Source: a candidate division KSB1 bacterium (GTDB lineage Bacteria > Zhuqueibacterota > Zhuqueibacteria > JANLFK01 > Oleimicrobiaceae). From it: a stretch of DNA of 64,000 nucleotides. This document shows positions 41,622 through 51,111 of this stretch, in pieces. Position 1 is the stretch's first letter. Each line of letters opens with the position of its first letter. Both the position numbers and the translations under genes were made by a program. Below the pieces are notes generated by a model. The model did no database searches. It saw only the letters and a list, made by a program, of their open reading frames with translations, and was not told the origin of the DNA. Location of the stretch: contig JAPDPR010000006.1 in NCBI GenBank assembly GCA_034506335.1, positions 29,470-93,469 on the forward strand. The letters are read 5' to 3'.

Positions 41622-43592
41622 GTGAGCTTCAAGCGGTCCTTGCGGCTGGTTACTTTGACGGTGTGCTTGTCCTGTTGTGGCACACTGATGGCGCAGTCCG
41701 TGGTTGAATCGTTTTCCCTCGGGCGGTTGCCGTACTTCAAACCGAGTAGACTGCGGCAAATTTCCAGTTACGACCGGACTGGCGGCAACGCGGACCGGCT
41801 AAGCATCCCCCGTGGTCAGACCGCCGTGCTCGCCGATATACACGGTCCGGGGGTCATCACTCGTATCTGGGTGACTATTGCCTGCCGCGACCCGCATTTC
41901 CTGCGGCGCATCGTGCTGCGCATGTTTTGGGATGAGGAGCCGTCGCCAAGCGTGCTGTGTCCCATCGGAGACTTTTTCGGCAGTGGATTCGGTTACACGC
42001 ACTACACATCGCTGCTGCTCGGTATGTCCAGCGGAGGCTATTACTGTTACCTTCCGATGCCATTTTCCAGGCGCGCCCGCATCGAGGTGGTCAACGAGAC
42101 CGACTATGATATCGATGCCTTTTACTACCACATCAACTACCAAGAGCTGCGGCGGCTTGATGATGACGTGGGTCGGTTTCACGCGCAGTGGCGGCGTGAA
42201 CCGCAGACCAGTCCTGGCAAGAACTACACCATCCTGGAGGCCGAGGGGCTGGGACACTTTGTTGGGTGCAACATGAACATGCAGGGGCGAAGTGGGGACA
42301 TCACCTATCTGGAGGGTGATGAGATGATCTACGTAGACGGGGAGGTGGCGCCGTCGATTTACGGGACAGGCACTGAGGACTATTTCAGCAGCGGGTGGTA
42401 TTTCAGCCACGGAACCTACGCGGGGCCCCTGCACGGTTGCATCATCAAGGACGAGGAGCAGGCAAGAGTGGTCGCATACCGCTTCCATGTGGGGGATGCG
42501 ATACCGTTTCGTCGTTCTCTCCTGGTCACGATCGAGCACGGACATGGAAACGAGGTGCCGGCCGATTACAGCAGTGTTGCGTATTGGTACCAGAAGGAGC
42601 CCCACAGGCCCTTCCCGCCGTTGCCGCCGCCCAAAGCTCGCATTCCCCTGCGCGTGGTTGTTCCCTCTGGAGGTCTGGAAGCGGAAGAACTATCTGCGAT
42701 GGTAGTGCGCACCGATTCCGGACGGCTGGTGGTTGAGGGAATGGAGGTACACGGCGCAGAGTGGAGCAATGGCAAGCAGCTGGCCTTCCGCGGTGCGAGT
42801 GCAGGAGACGAGGTTGTGCTCCCATTCCAGGTACCGACGTCGGACCTGTACGATGTGCTCTGTTTTCTGACCAAGGGCCCAGCTTACGGGCAGGTCGTGT
42901 TGTCAGTGCTGGGCCACGAGGCTGCATGTGACTGCTATGCGCCGGAGGTGATACACGGAGGTGCGCTGGTCATCCCGAAGGTAAAGCTCAGCCAGGGGGC
43001 GCACCGCCTGGTGGTGAAGGTTACGGGAAAGGCGGAGGAGGCCCAGGCCTGTGACGTGGGAGTGGACTATCTTCTGCTCAGGCCGCGCCGGCAATTCGTG
43101 AGGGACTGGTTGCTCATAGGGCCCTTCGATACGGCCGCCCAGGATGACGGTGCCGCCGGATTGCTCACCGTGTGGCCCCCTGAACGCGCAGTAGAGGTTG
43201 GCGCGACCTACGTAGGCAAAGGCGGAGTTACTGCGCAGTGGCGCCTCGTCCAGGCCGACTCTGCGGGCTATGTGAACATGGACGCCCTCCTCGACCCCAA
43301 TGACTATGCTGCAGCCTACGCTCTGACGTATGTGCACTCGCCCCGTGCCCAGACGGTCACAGTCTACCTGGGCAGCGACGATGGGGTGCGTCTGTGGGTG
43401 AACGACACTTTGGTGCATCACAACCCACTGCAACGGCCTGCAGCCCCGGACCAAGACACTGTATCTGTCCAACTCGAAGCCGGTTGGAACAAGCTGCTAG
43501 TGAAAGTCGTGGAGGTACTCGGCGCATGGGGCTTCTATTTGCGGATTCCAGATCCTGAGGGGGAACTAACCTTCAGTACTTCGCCGCGATGA
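41622..43592 (+). CDS. Secreted DUF2961 (GH172-type) glycosidase
   Basis: A 656-residue protein from GTG at 41622 with AAAGGAGGG upstream. A signal peptide covers residues 1-25. The DUF2961 domain runs from about 40 to 340: SSYDRTGGNADRLSIPRG, ILADIHGPGVITRIW-like ADIHGPGVITRIWVT, CPIGDFFGSGFG and PSIYGTGTEDYFSSGW are its hallmarks. The C-terminal part has two beta-rich modules, the last PA14-like (YLGSDDGVRLWVNDTLV). GH172 members cleave difructose dianhydride or alpha-D-arabinofuranosides. The natural substrate here is unknown. Confidence 0.87.
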   Translation: MSFKRSLRLVTLTVCLSCCGTLMAQSVVESFSLGRLPYFKPSRLRQISSYDRTGGNADRLSIPRGQTAVLADIHGPGVITRIWVTIACRDPHFLRRIVLRMFWDEEPSPSVLCPIGDFFGSGFGYTHYTSLLLGMSSGGYYCYLPMPFSRRARIEVVNETDYDIDAFYYHINYQELRRLDDDVGRFHAQWRREPQTSPGKNYTILEAEGLGHFVGCNMNMQGRSGDITYLEGDEMIYVDGEVAPSIYGTGTEDYFSSGWYFSHGTYAGPLHGCIIKDEEQARVVAYRFHVGDAIPFRRSLLVTIEHGHGNEVPADYSSVAYWYQKEPHRPFPPLPPPKARIPLRVVVPSGGLEAEELSAMVVRTDSGRLVVEGMEVHGAEWSNGKQLAFRGASAGDEVVLPFQVPTSDLYDVLCFLTKGPAYGQVVLSVLGHEAACDCYAPEVIHGGALVIPKVKLSQGAHRLVVKVTGKAEEAQACDVGVDYLLLRPRRQFVRDWLLIGPFDTAAQDDGAAGLLTVWPPERAVEVGATYVGKGGVTAQWRLVQADSAGYVNMDALLDPNDYAAAYALTYVHSPRAQTVTVYLGSDDGVRLWVNDTLVHHNPLQRPAAPDQDTVSVQLEAGWNKLLVKVVEVLGAWGFYLRIPDPEGELTFSTSPR

Positions 43593-43619
43593 CGGAAAAG
43601 GCTCAACGAGGAGAATGCG

Positions 43620-45389
43620 ATGAAGGCAAGACTTGGAGCCCTGTTGACCATCTTTGCTTGGACCGCACTGGCTCTGGCGCACGTGCCTGAAGGCGCGCGG
43701 AAACAGATGTTGCGCATCACCTTCCCGGCCAGGACCGATACGGTAGGGGGGCCGCGGGTTCGCATCGCAGGCAGCACGCTTCCCCATGCGAGGGTCCTGA
43801 TCAACGATCGAGTGGTGCGCGTCTACCCCAGTGGTGCATTTGTGGACCGGGTGGCCCTGGCTCCAGGCCTGAACCGCATCGTCGTGCAAGCGCAAGACAG
43901 CGCCGTTTCGGTGACCGACACTCTGCAGATCTATCGCATTCCGCCGCTCGCGGTTTCGCCCACCTCGCCCACGCAAATCGATACGAACTTGGTGGAGCCC
44001 ACCGTAGACATGGTGCTGGGTAATGGTGACTTGGTGCGCGTACGCTTCAAGGGGAGTCCGGGCGGGAGCGCGAGGTTCACCATTGACAATCTGTGCAAGG
44101 ATGCCCCCATGGTGGAGCTCCCGCCGCAGGAGGCTGATGGCATGGTCGGCATCTACCAGGGGATGCTCAGGATCAAAGCCGAACGCTCGTTGCGGCCAGC
44201 GCGCGTCCACTATGAGCTGCGCGGCGCGGACGGCAAGAAGGCAAAGGCAGAATCCAAGGGAACCATTTCGGTGTGGGACAATACCACACCCTTGGTAGCC
44301 GAGGCGGTGAGCGAGACTCCGATGTGGAACGCACCCCAAGGTGGTGCCATCATATGGTCGTTGCTCCCAGGCGTGCGGGTGGAAATCACCGGCAAGATCG
44401 GTTCGCGCTATCGTGCCCGCCTTTCGCCTCAGGATGTGGTCTGGCTCAACAGTGCGGACATGCGCATGCTACCCCTGGGCACCTCTGTGCCCCGCGCAGT
44501 GGTGGGCTCGATGACTCAGAGTGTGCTTGATGATCGCGTGCAGCTAACGCTCGATATGACCGGCAAGGTTCCGTTTCGCGTGGAGCAAAGTCTGAATCCT
44601 GCCTGGATAGACCTCTACCTCTACGGCGCACATCAGGGTTCGCAGTGGCTCACTTACCCTGAGCGCCCGGTGGTCATCGAGCGTGTCACCTGGTCGCAGC
44701 CTGCAGAGGGGGTCTATCGCCTGCGGGTGGAGTTGGATCAGAAGCAGCAGTGGGGATACCGCGTCATGTACGGCGACCAGGGCCTTGTTCTGGAGGTGAG
44801 GCGCGCGCCGCGTATCGCCAAGCCTCCACAGAGCCCGGTAGCGGGCCTTATCTTCGTGCTGGACCCGGGCCACGGCGGAGAAGAACCGGGAGCCATCAGC
44901 CCCACCGGCATGATGGAGAAGGATGTCAACCTCAAGTGGGCAAAGGCCTTGGCCGGAATGTTGCGTTCCGCTGGTGCGCAGGTGGTGCTTACGCGGGAGG
45001 ATGATCGCACCCTCAGCCTGAAGGAACGGGTGCAAATCGCCCAAGAGGCACGCGCCCACATCTTCGTGATGATGCACAACAACTCCGTGGGCGAAGGAGC
45101 AGACCCCTTGGTCCGCGGCACCAGCACCTACTACACCCAACCGCATAGCCAAGACCTTGCCTGGACAGTCTACCCGCGTCTGCGCCAGCTGGGGCTGCCC
45201 GGCTTTGGCAAAGTATTCTCTTCGTACTTCATCACCCGCCAGACCGACATGCTGTACTTCCTGGTGGAAGGGGCTTTTATGTCCAATCCCGAAGACGAAA
45301 TGCTCTTGATGAACGACTCCTTCATCACCCAGATGGCTAAGGCTGTTTTTGATGGGCTGGAGGACTTTTTGCGCAAACAGGCGCAATAG
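43620..45389 (+). CDS. N-acetylmuramoyl-L-alanine amidase with AMIN-like region
   Basis: A 589-residue protein with a signal peptide (MKARLGALLTIFAWTALALA). Residues 30-110 form an Ig-like copper-amine-oxidase-type sandwich; residues 290-400 look like an AMIN domain (QLTLDMTGKVPFRVEQ). The Amidase_3 domain covers about 405-589: FVLDPGHGGEEPGAI, EKDVNLKWAKAL, MMHNNS and LVEGAFMSNPEDEML hold the zinc ligands (His, Glu, His) and the catalytic Glu. It splits the muramyl-alanine bond in the periplasm, usually at cell separation. No activator gene of the EnvC type is adjacent; M23 and SpoIID proteins lie elsewhere in the window. Confidence 0.9.
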   Translation: MKARLGALLTIFAWTALALAHVPEGARKQMLRITFPARTDTVGGPRVRIAGSTLPHARVLINDRVVRVYPSGAFVDRVALAPGLNRIVVQAQDSAVSVTDTLQIYRIPPLAVSPTSPTQIDTNLVEPTVDMVLGNGDLVRVRFKGSPGGSARFTIDNLCKDAPMVELPPQEADGMVGIYQGMLRIKAERSLRPARVHYELRGADGKKAKAESKGTISVWDNTTPLVAEAVSETPMWNAPQGGAIIWSLLPGVRVEITGKIGSRYRARLSPQDVVWLNSADMRMLPLGTSVPRAVVGSMTQSVLDDRVQLTLDMTGKVPFRVEQSLNPAWIDLYLYGAHQGSQWLTYPERPVVIERVTWSQPAEGVYRLRVELDQKQQWGYRVMYGDQGLVLEVRRAPRIAKPPQSPVAGLIFVLDPGHGGEEPGAISPTGMMEKDVNLKWAKALAGMLRSAGAQVVLTREDDRTLSLKERVQIAQEARAHIFVMMHNNSVGEGADPLVRGTSTYYTQPHSQDLAWTVYPRLRQLGLPGFGKVFSSYFITRQTDMLYFLVEGAFMSNPEDEMLLMNDSFITQMAKAVFDGLEDFLRKQAQ

Positions 45390-45420
45390 GCGAGGCGTAG
45401 GACATACGAAGGAGCCTCAA

Positions 45421-46485
45421 GTGCAGATGACGCCGCGGGAGCGTGTGCTTTGTGCGCTGGAGCATCGGAAGCCAGATCGGGTGCCCATCCATGATAGCCC
45501 ATGGGATACGACCGTCGTGCGCTGGCACCAGGAAGGCCTCCCCGCCGGCTGCGCCCCTACCGATTACTTTGGCTATGCTTTTCGGGCTTTTGACTTTGAC
45601 ATCTCCTTCCAGCTGCCGGAGGTAGTCCTCCAAGAGACCGACGCCTACACCATCGTGCGCAACAGCCTCGGTGCAGTGGTGAAGAATTGGAAGCACGCCA
45701 CGTCCACCCCGGGTTACTTGGATTTTGCCATAAAAGACCGGCGCTCCTGGGAGGAGTACAAGCCTCTGCTCAGCTGGAATGATAGGAGGGTCGACTGGCA
45801 AAGCAGCTTTGCGCGCTTCCAGGCAGAGAACGAGGCTGGCTGGTTCTGCCACTTTGCAGGCGCCATGGGGTACGACAGGTCGCAAGGCTTCGTGGGCTCG
45901 GAACGGTTGCTCATGGCCATGATCGACGACCCTGCGTGGGTGCGTGACATGTTTGCCACTGGCGTTCAGCTGCTCATTGACGGAGCAGAGGAGATGATGG
46001 GGCGGGGCTTTGCATTCGATGGTGCGTTCCTGTACGACGACATGGGCTACAGAAACGGACCGCTTTTTTCTCCGCGCATGTATCGGGAGTTGCTATTCCC
46101 ATTCCACAAGCGCATTGTGGATTTCTTCCACGGGAAGGGGCTGAAAGTCATTCTCCACAGCTGTGGGTGTGTCAAGCCCCTTATCCCAGACCTCATTAAG
46201 GCTGGGTTCGACTGTCTTCAGCCGTTGGAGGTCAAGGCAGGGATGGACCTCATTGAGTTGAAGAGGCTCTATGGAGACCATCTTGCCTTTATGGGTGGCA
46301 TCGACGTGCGTCTCATGGCGCTGGATGATCCGAAGCCATTGGAGGAGGAGATCCGCCGAAAGTTCGCCGTGGCTATGAAGGACGGGGCCTACATCTATCA
46401 CTCCGACCACAGCGTGCCCGATAATGTGAGTTTCGCTAATTACTGCCGGGCCATGGAGATGGTGGAAAAGTACGGGAGATATTAA
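45421..46485 (+). CDS. Uroporphyrinogen decarboxylase-like (URO-D superfamily) protein
   Basis: A 354-residue protein from GTG 45421, chosen for AGGAG 6 bases upstream (an ATG is at 45427). It begins MTPRERVLCALEHRKPDRVP in the second start, the usual opening of the COG0407 group. The VILHSCGCVKPLIPDLI segment near residue 242 is the Hx-C zinc motif of MtaA/CmuA-like methyltransferases, and MGGIDVRLMA is also conserved. True heme UROD differs in its start and active-site Arg. Many relatives lie in sugar or methyl-group pathways. The next gene, a hydroxyacid dehydrogenase, follows after 55 bases. Confidence 0.83.
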   Translation: MQMTPRERVLCALEHRKPDRVPIHDSPWDTTVVRWHQEGLPAGCAPTDYFGYAFRAFDFDISFQLPEVVLQETDAYTIVRNSLGAVVKNWKHATSTPGYLDFAIKDRRSWEEYKPLLSWNDRRVDWQSSFARFQAENEAGWFCHFAGAMGYDRSQGFVGSERLLMAMIDDPAWVRDMFATGVQLLIDGAEEMMGRGFAFDGAFLYDDMGYRNGPLFSPRMYRELLFPFHKRIVDFFHGKGLKVILHSCGCVKPLIPDLIKAGFDCLQPLEVKAGMDLIELKRLYGDHLAFMGGIDVRLMALDDPKPLEEEIRRKFAVAMKDGAYIYHSDHSVPDNVSFANYCRAMEMVEKYGRY

Positions 46486-46540
46486 ACCCAGCAAGACGTC
46501 TGACGGGTTTGGACAGCTTCGCAAAGGGAAGGTGGCTTCT

Positions 46541-47431
46541 ATGGAAAAGCAGCACATAGGCTTTATCGGCCTGGGCATCATGGGCAAACCAATGGCCATG
46601 AATCTCTTGCGGGCCGGGTATGGTCTCACCGTCTACAACCGAAGCAAGGCGCCGGTAGAGTTCATGGTGGCGCAGGGAGCAGAGGCGGCGGCTTCGCCCC
46701 GGGAGGTGGCAGAGCGCAGCGAGGTTGTCATCACCATGGTCACCGACTCGCCGGACGTGGAAGAGGTCATCCTCGGACCAAACGGGGTAGCCGAAGGGGT
46801 TCGTGCCGGTGCGGTGGTCATCGACATGAGCACGATTTCGCCCACGGTCACGCGGAGGATAGCCGCTGCGCTTGAGGAGCGCGGGGCGGCGATGCTCGAT
46901 GCACCCGTGAGCGGTGGGGACACCGGTGCAAAAGCAGGTACTCTGGCCATCATGGTGGGCGGTGACAAGGAAGTGTTCGAACGCTGCCTCCCCATCTTTC
47001 AGGCGATGGGCAAGAGCATTGTGCACGTGGGACCCAACGGCATGGGGCAGATGACCAAGTTGTGTAATCAGGTCCTTGTAGCGGTAAACAACTTGGCCAC
47101 GTGCGAAGCGCTTCTCCTGGCCAGTAAAGCGGGGCTTGACCCGGCGGTGATGATTGAGGCGGTCAAGAACGGAGCGGCCGGCTCCTGGCAACTGGCGAAC
47201 CTGGGCCCCAAGATGATCGCCCGGGACTTTGCCCCAGGGTTTATGGTGCGGCTGCAACAGAAGGACTTGCGGCTGGCCTTGGAAGTGGCGCGTGAACTGC
47301 ATCTGCCGTTGCCAGCCCTAAGTCTGGTACACCAGCTATTCGCCAGCTGTGAGGCGGCAGGTGAAGGCACCGAGGGCACCCAGGCCCTCATCAAGGCGCT
47401 AGAACGCCTTGCCTTGCACCGCGTGCAGTGA
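46541..47431 (+). CDS. 3-hydroxyisobutyrate dehydrogenase family NAD(P)-dependent reductase
   Basis: A 296-residue protein from the ATG at 46541 (GTG 46532 is an alternative). The dinucleotide fold begins IGFIGLGIMGKPMAMNLL. Substrate-binding segment DAPVSGGDTGAKAGTLAIMVGG and the catalytic-Lys segment GMGQMTKLCNQVLVA (Lys near residue 171) are complete. The family reduces or oxidises small beta-hydroxyacids such as 3-hydroxyisobutyrate, tartronate semialdehyde or glyoxylate. Which one is used here cannot be told. It follows the URO-D-like gene and may belong to the same unit. Confidence 0.9.
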   Translation: MEKQHIGFIGLGIMGKPMAMNLLRAGYGLTVYNRSKAPVEFMVAQGAEAAASPREVAERSEVVITMVTDSPDVEEVILGPNGVAEGVRAGAVVIDMSTISPTVTRRIAAALEERGAAMLDAPVSGGDTGAKAGTLAIMVGGDKEVFERCLPIFQAMGKSIVHVGPNGMGQMTKLCNQVLVAVNNLATCEALLLASKAGLDPAVMIEAVKNGAAGSWQLANLGPKMIARDFAPGFMVRLQQKDLRLALEVARELHLPLPALSLVHQLFASCEAAGEGTEGTQALIKALERLALHRVQ

Positions 47432-47472
47432 CAGAGGCGAGGGCGTGAATGCGGTGGAGAGGAGGTCAGACG

Positions 47473-48351
47473 ATGAGATGCTTGGTAACAATAGGGATTG
47501 TGGTGGGAATGATTGCCATGCTAGCGTGTGGACGCCACCACCCCGATTTCTACAAGGCCGGTATGCCCCGCCTTTTGGCCGAAGGGACGATCAGCACTGA
47601 TCGTTGCGAAACCAGGTGCGCCTTGACGCCTGACGAAAAAACACTCTTCTTTGCGACCATGGGGTGGCGCGAAGGAGACAGCCTCAACCAGGATATCTAC
47701 TTCAGCCATTGGCGCAATGGGCGGTGGTTGGCGCCCCAACCGGTGCCTTTCAACACTGAATGGCAGGAGTTCGACCCAGCAGTGACCCCTGACGGCCTGT
47801 GGCTTTACTTCTGCAGCGACCGGCCGAACGGCATGGGTGGCAGTGACATCTGGAGAGTGGCAATCGACAAGAACGGCTTTGGGGAGCCGGAAAACCTGGG
47901 ACCTATCATCAACGGCGCCGGCGACGAATGGGGACCATCGTTTTCAGCCGACGGCAGGGTGATGGTTTTCTCCAGCGATGGCCGTGGTGGTTCCGGTGGG
48001 CATGACCTGTTTCGCAGCGTACGGGCGGGAGAAAAGTGGGCTTTCCCAGCTAACCTCGGCCCGCAGATAAATTCTGCTTTTCACGAGTTCGACCCGTGCG
48101 TGGTGGGCCTGCTGGATAAGGTGATCTTCGCCTCCGAACGCCCCGGTGGCCCTGGGGGTGTGGACCTCTGGGAGGCGCAGTGTCACCACGGTATTTGGCA
48201 GAGAGCGGAACCTCTACCCGCTCCCCTCAATAGCGACGCGTGGGACTCCTGCCCATACCTTGCACCATCTGGCAATGTGTTCTACTTCAGTTCTACCAGG
48301 CGGACGCATTTGCCCACTGCCGCGGACATCTGGATGGTCGAGGCGAGATAA
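47473..48351 (+). CDS. PD40/WD40-like beta-propeller lipoprotein
   Basis: A 292-residue protein from the ATG at 47473 with AGGAGGT 8 bases upstream. A lipoprotein-type signal ends in IAMLACGRHH, so Cys18 is the likely anchor. The rest carries TolB-like PD40 repeats: CALTPDEKTLFFAT, AVTPDGLWLYFCSDRP, SFSADGRVMVFSSDGRGG, KVIFASERPGG and YLAPSGNVFYFSSTR. Each pairs with a GGSDIWR-like strand. Such propellers bind protein or glycan partners at the envelope. It ends 20 bases from the end of the gene on the other strand. Confidence 0.85.
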   Translation: MRCLVTIGIVVGMIAMLACGRHHPDFYKAGMPRLLAEGTISTDRCETRCALTPDEKTLFFATMGWREGDSLNQDIYFSHWRNGRWLAPQPVPFNTEWQEFDPAVTPDGLWLYFCSDRPNGMGGSDIWRVAIDKNGFGEPENLGPIINGAGDEWGPSFSADGRVMVFSSDGRGGSGGHDLFRSVRAGEKWAFPANLGPQINSAFHEFDPCVVGLLDKVIFASERPGGPGGVDLWEAQCHHGIWQRAEPLPAPLNSDAWDSCPYLAPSGNVFYFSSTRRTHLPTAADIWMVEAR

Positions 48352-48371
48352 GCTGGGGGCTCCTGCCACTT

Positions 48372-48800
48372 CTACCGCCGGCGCAGGCGTCGCTCCTTGC
48401 CGAAGAAAGCACGCACCTTGGCGGCAATCTGCTGCGGCGTCATCTTGTCCGCAGGTTCTACCGCGACAAGCCGCAGGTGGAGGTCTCTTGCCCGCTCCAT
48501 GGCCTTCTTCAGTTCGCCCTTGGCAGCACCGGGGCCAAACACGTACACTTCCTCGCACTGCCGCAGCGCATCAATGACCTGGGCATAATAGGCCTCAAGT
48601 TGGTGCTTGCGGCGCTCGTCGCGCTTGCGCTCGGCAGCCGACTCCTGAGGTCCATACGGAGTGACCGAACGGGAACCCCCTGTTACACGAATGCGCGGCT
48701 CAACCTGGGACTCGATGACCCTCGTGCTCTCTTGCTGCTCCTCCAGGTACACGATGGTGGCCTTCTGGTGGTCGATCCACAAACCAGCCTTTGTGCTCAT
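48372..48800 (-). CDS. Small eRF1-domain-like conserved protein
   Basis: A 142-residue protein starting at the ATG at 48800 (MSTKAGLWIDHQKATIVYL). AGLWIDHQKA, EVYVFGPGAAKGELKKA near residue 88 and VEPADKMTPQQIAAKVRAFF near 115 match a widespread small family with an eRF1 domain 3-like fold of unknown role. A charged helix RSVTPYGPQESAAERKRDER lies in the middle. The frame is open 29 codons further upstream but without likeness there. AGGTGAG precedes the ATG. Function is unknown; a link to translation is only suggested by the fold. Confidence 0.8.
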   Translation of the reverse strand: MSTKAGLWIDHQKATIVYLEEQQESTRVIESQVEPRIRVTGGSRSVTPYGPQESAAERKRDERRKHQLEAYYAQVIDALRQCEEVYVFGPGAAKGELKKAMERARDLHLRLVAVEPADKMTPQQIAAKVRAFFGKERRLRRR

Positions 48801-49722
48801 AGGGCTCACCTTCCATGTTTGGTACCTGCTACATGGTTGAGCGCTTGCTCCAGTTGCGGGGACAAGGGTCGGAAGAGCAAGCCGCAATGCATTCCTACAT
48901 GATGAAGGAGAATCCGCTTTCCTGAGAGGTTGACGCAGGGAAGGGTGGAGAGCGCAGGAAGCCAGCCGGCAATGCTCTGCAAGCCGCAGTTGGGAGCATA
49001 GTGTGCACCAGCTTCCTCCTCATAGGCAGTGATCTGCCCTCGGTGTGCGCAGAATCACCCTCGGCGGGTGGGCAGTGCTCCTCAGGCTATTCGGTGCGGT
49101 AATTAGCCTCGATGATTCCATTCGCAATGGCCGTTGCAAAAGTGGGCGGTCATTGCCCGCAAGACGCTTCCCTCCATGCGTACCTGGCCCACCTTGATGC
49201 CGAAGAGAGCGTCCCCGTTGTACATGGTGTGCCCGCGACACACCGCGTGCCAAGCCATCCTACGCCGACTAGCCTACGGTGCTGACCTGCCACCCTCGCA
49301 CCAGTGCTGGCCCCCAAAGCGCCCTTCGCGACAGGACTCCACACGAGCAGCTATGCGGGCCTCGTATCCCAATTTGTCTGCTTGGGCGCACAAGGTGCTG
49401 AGCCGGCGCGAAAGACTACCACGGGCGGCACTCTCGGCACTCGCACCTCGCTGGTGTCGTAGCGGCGTCCTCGCTCTTCGAGGAATTGTTGCTCGCCAGA
49501 AGGGGCGTTGACCAAAGTCGCTGCCGCCCCTCAGCAGGGGCGCCTCCCCTGTGCGCCAGGCGGACCAGAGGGGACACCCCCACCTGTCACGTCCCCGGGG
49601 CAGAGCAAGGCACGTGGACTCTTGCTACGTTTCGTACCTCACAAATGACGAGAGTGCATTCGGTCAAGCCCTGTGGGTCAGCGAGACTCCCCTCGTCGAT
49701 GCCGACACCACCGCTCATGTTA
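48801..49722. other. Non-coding, possibly decayed stretch
   Basis: About 920 bases without a supported gene. On the minus strand several short frames read as protein-like pieces but are broken by stops and frame changes, for example a 43-residue frame from 49718 (MSGGVGIDEGSLADPQGLTE), a piece SGEQQFLEERGRRYDTSEV near 49480 and a 51-residue frame near 49265 (MYNGDALFGIKVGQVRMEG). None has a family I recognise. It lies directly behind a truncated ATPase gene and may be the remains of lost genes. Confidence 0.4.
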
Positions 49723-50874
49723 TTAGCCAGAGGGGGAGCCCCAGACGCGAAGCCGCTTGAGCACCCCTCTACCTCCCTTCCCTCCTGGAAGCTCCAGGAT
49801 CACACCACTGTCCTCGAAAAAGAAAAGGTCGCCAATCATCAAACCAATGGAGTGACGCAACGGCTTCCAGTTCTGACGATACGCCTGGTTGTCGACGCGG
49901 GTACCATCTTTGTCTTTCGTCACAAGCAAGACCCTTTCTGGGTGCTGACGATTAATCATGAAAGGCGAATGCGTCGTGTAGATGAGTTGATTTTTCGCGG
50001 AGAGGTCTTCAATGAGTCTTACCAAGTCCTTCTGTCCAGCCGGATGGAGGTGGATCCCCGGTTCTTCCAACAAGAAGAGGTACTCGTTAGCCCTTCCCTG
50101 GAACGTCCTGGCCATAAAGTGCACATAGAAGGAGAGGTACCAGCGGAAGCCGAGGCTGCGAGCTTCAGGGGTATCGAACACCGTACTGCTGTCTGCCACG
50201 TCGATGTAGAGTATGTCACGGTTGACGCTTAGCTTGATCTCGATGCTGGGTTCCTGGGACCAGACACGTCGTATCTGTTCAGTTAAGGCGCGCGCCGCCT
50301 CTTCGCGCGCACGCCGACCACGGGAGGAGTCTTCAAATGCCAAGGCGAGGTCGTCCAATCCGGCAACCTGCAGGAGATTTCGTTCGGTGGCAAAGCTACT
50401 CTTGTTCTCCTCCAGGCTCTGCAAGTCAACTTGGCTCTTGATCAAGCGAATGTCGTCGAAATACATCAGGCGCGGCAAAACCTCCAGTAGCCGCCGTATA
50501 TTGACGCCCTCCAGAACTTGACCGGCGATGTGAACCTGATAGTCCTCGGGGGCCGGCCCCGCCTTGAGCACCGAGAAGTTTTGTACCTCTTCGAATGCCT
50601 TGGAAATAGCGCTCAAGTCCCTCCTGTTTTCCGCACTCAGACCGCTGAACTCCAGTTCAACCTCTGGGCACTTGTTGTCGTAGTAGTGATTCGAATACTG
50701 ACAGGTAAGGGAACTGTCAAATTGCGCTCCGGGAGAGAATGCCTCTATTGCACGCAGGATGTTAGTTTTACCAGTCTCATTAGCCCCAATCAGCACGTTG
50801 ATGCGGGGATTCAGGGGCGTATTGAGCTCCAGGATCGACTTGAAGGCCTTGATGTGTATTCTTGACAGAACCAT
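49723..50874 (-). CDS. OLD-family-like AAA ATPase lacking the Toprim domain
   Basis: A 383-residue protein from the ATG at 50874 (GGGGA upstream; an earlier ATG at 50889 has no ribosome site). The ATPase is complete: IHIKAFKSI start, Walker A GANETGKTN at residues 30-38, Walker B YLFLLEEPGIHLHPAGQ near 265 and the H-loop IYTTHSPFMI near 300. OLD-type proteins continue after PLRxSIGxxxGD into a Toprim nuclease that opens with LLVEGPxD. Here PLRHSIGLMIGDLFFFEDSG is followed by VILELPGGKGG and the protein stops 28 residues later. So it is either a C-terminally truncated nuclease or an ATPase-only relative. Such genes often serve phage defence. Confidence 0.75.
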   Translation of the reverse strand: MVLSRIHIKAFKSILELNTPLNPRINVLIGANETGKTNILRAIEAFSPGAQFDSSLTCQYSNHYYDNKCPEVELEFSGLSAENRRDLSAISKAFEEVQNFSVLKAGPAPEDYQVHIAGQVLEGVNIRRLLEVLPRLMYFDDIRLIKSQVDLQSLEENKSSFATERNLLQVAGLDDLALAFEDSSRGRRAREEAARALTEQIRRVWSQEPSIEIKLSVNRDILYIDVADSSTVFDTPEARSLGFRWYLSFYVHFMARTFQGRANEYLFLLEEPGIHLHPAGQKDLVRLIEDLSAKNQLIYTTHSPFMINRQHPERVLLVTKDKDGTRVDNQAYRQNWKPLRHSIGLMIGDLFFFEDSGVILELPGGKGGRGVLKRLRVWGSPSG

Positions 50875-50937
50875 GGCTTTGTTCCCCATTCATGGGATCA
50901 AAAGCGCCTTGTCGAGGATCTGTGCCGGTTGCGTTAC

Positions 50938-50966
50938 AATATATGCAGGCGCAGCGCTTAAGTCAA
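50938..50966 (-). promoter_or_regulatory. Sigma-70 promoter of the AAA ATPase gene
   Basis: On the minus strand: TTGACT (50966-50961), 17-base spacer, TATATT (50943-50938), about 60 bases before the start. The promoter is intact although the gene looks shortened. Confidence 0.75.
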
Positions 50967-51111
50967 GAACAAAATTCGCCTCCGCCGCGAAGGCTTTGGC
51001 CGGCGTTCGGGGCGGCGAACACGAGGAGACAACGGCCCTCACGAGGGTACACCCTCCCTCTTTGAGGCGCACCATGGGTTGTAACCGAGCTCAACTGCCG
51101 TTTGCCCGCCG

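Noticed and set aside
49486..50232. Plus-strand frame of 248 codons opposite the OLD-like ATPase gene
   Set aside because: The ATPase frame has Walker motifs and a promoter; this frame is a shadow.
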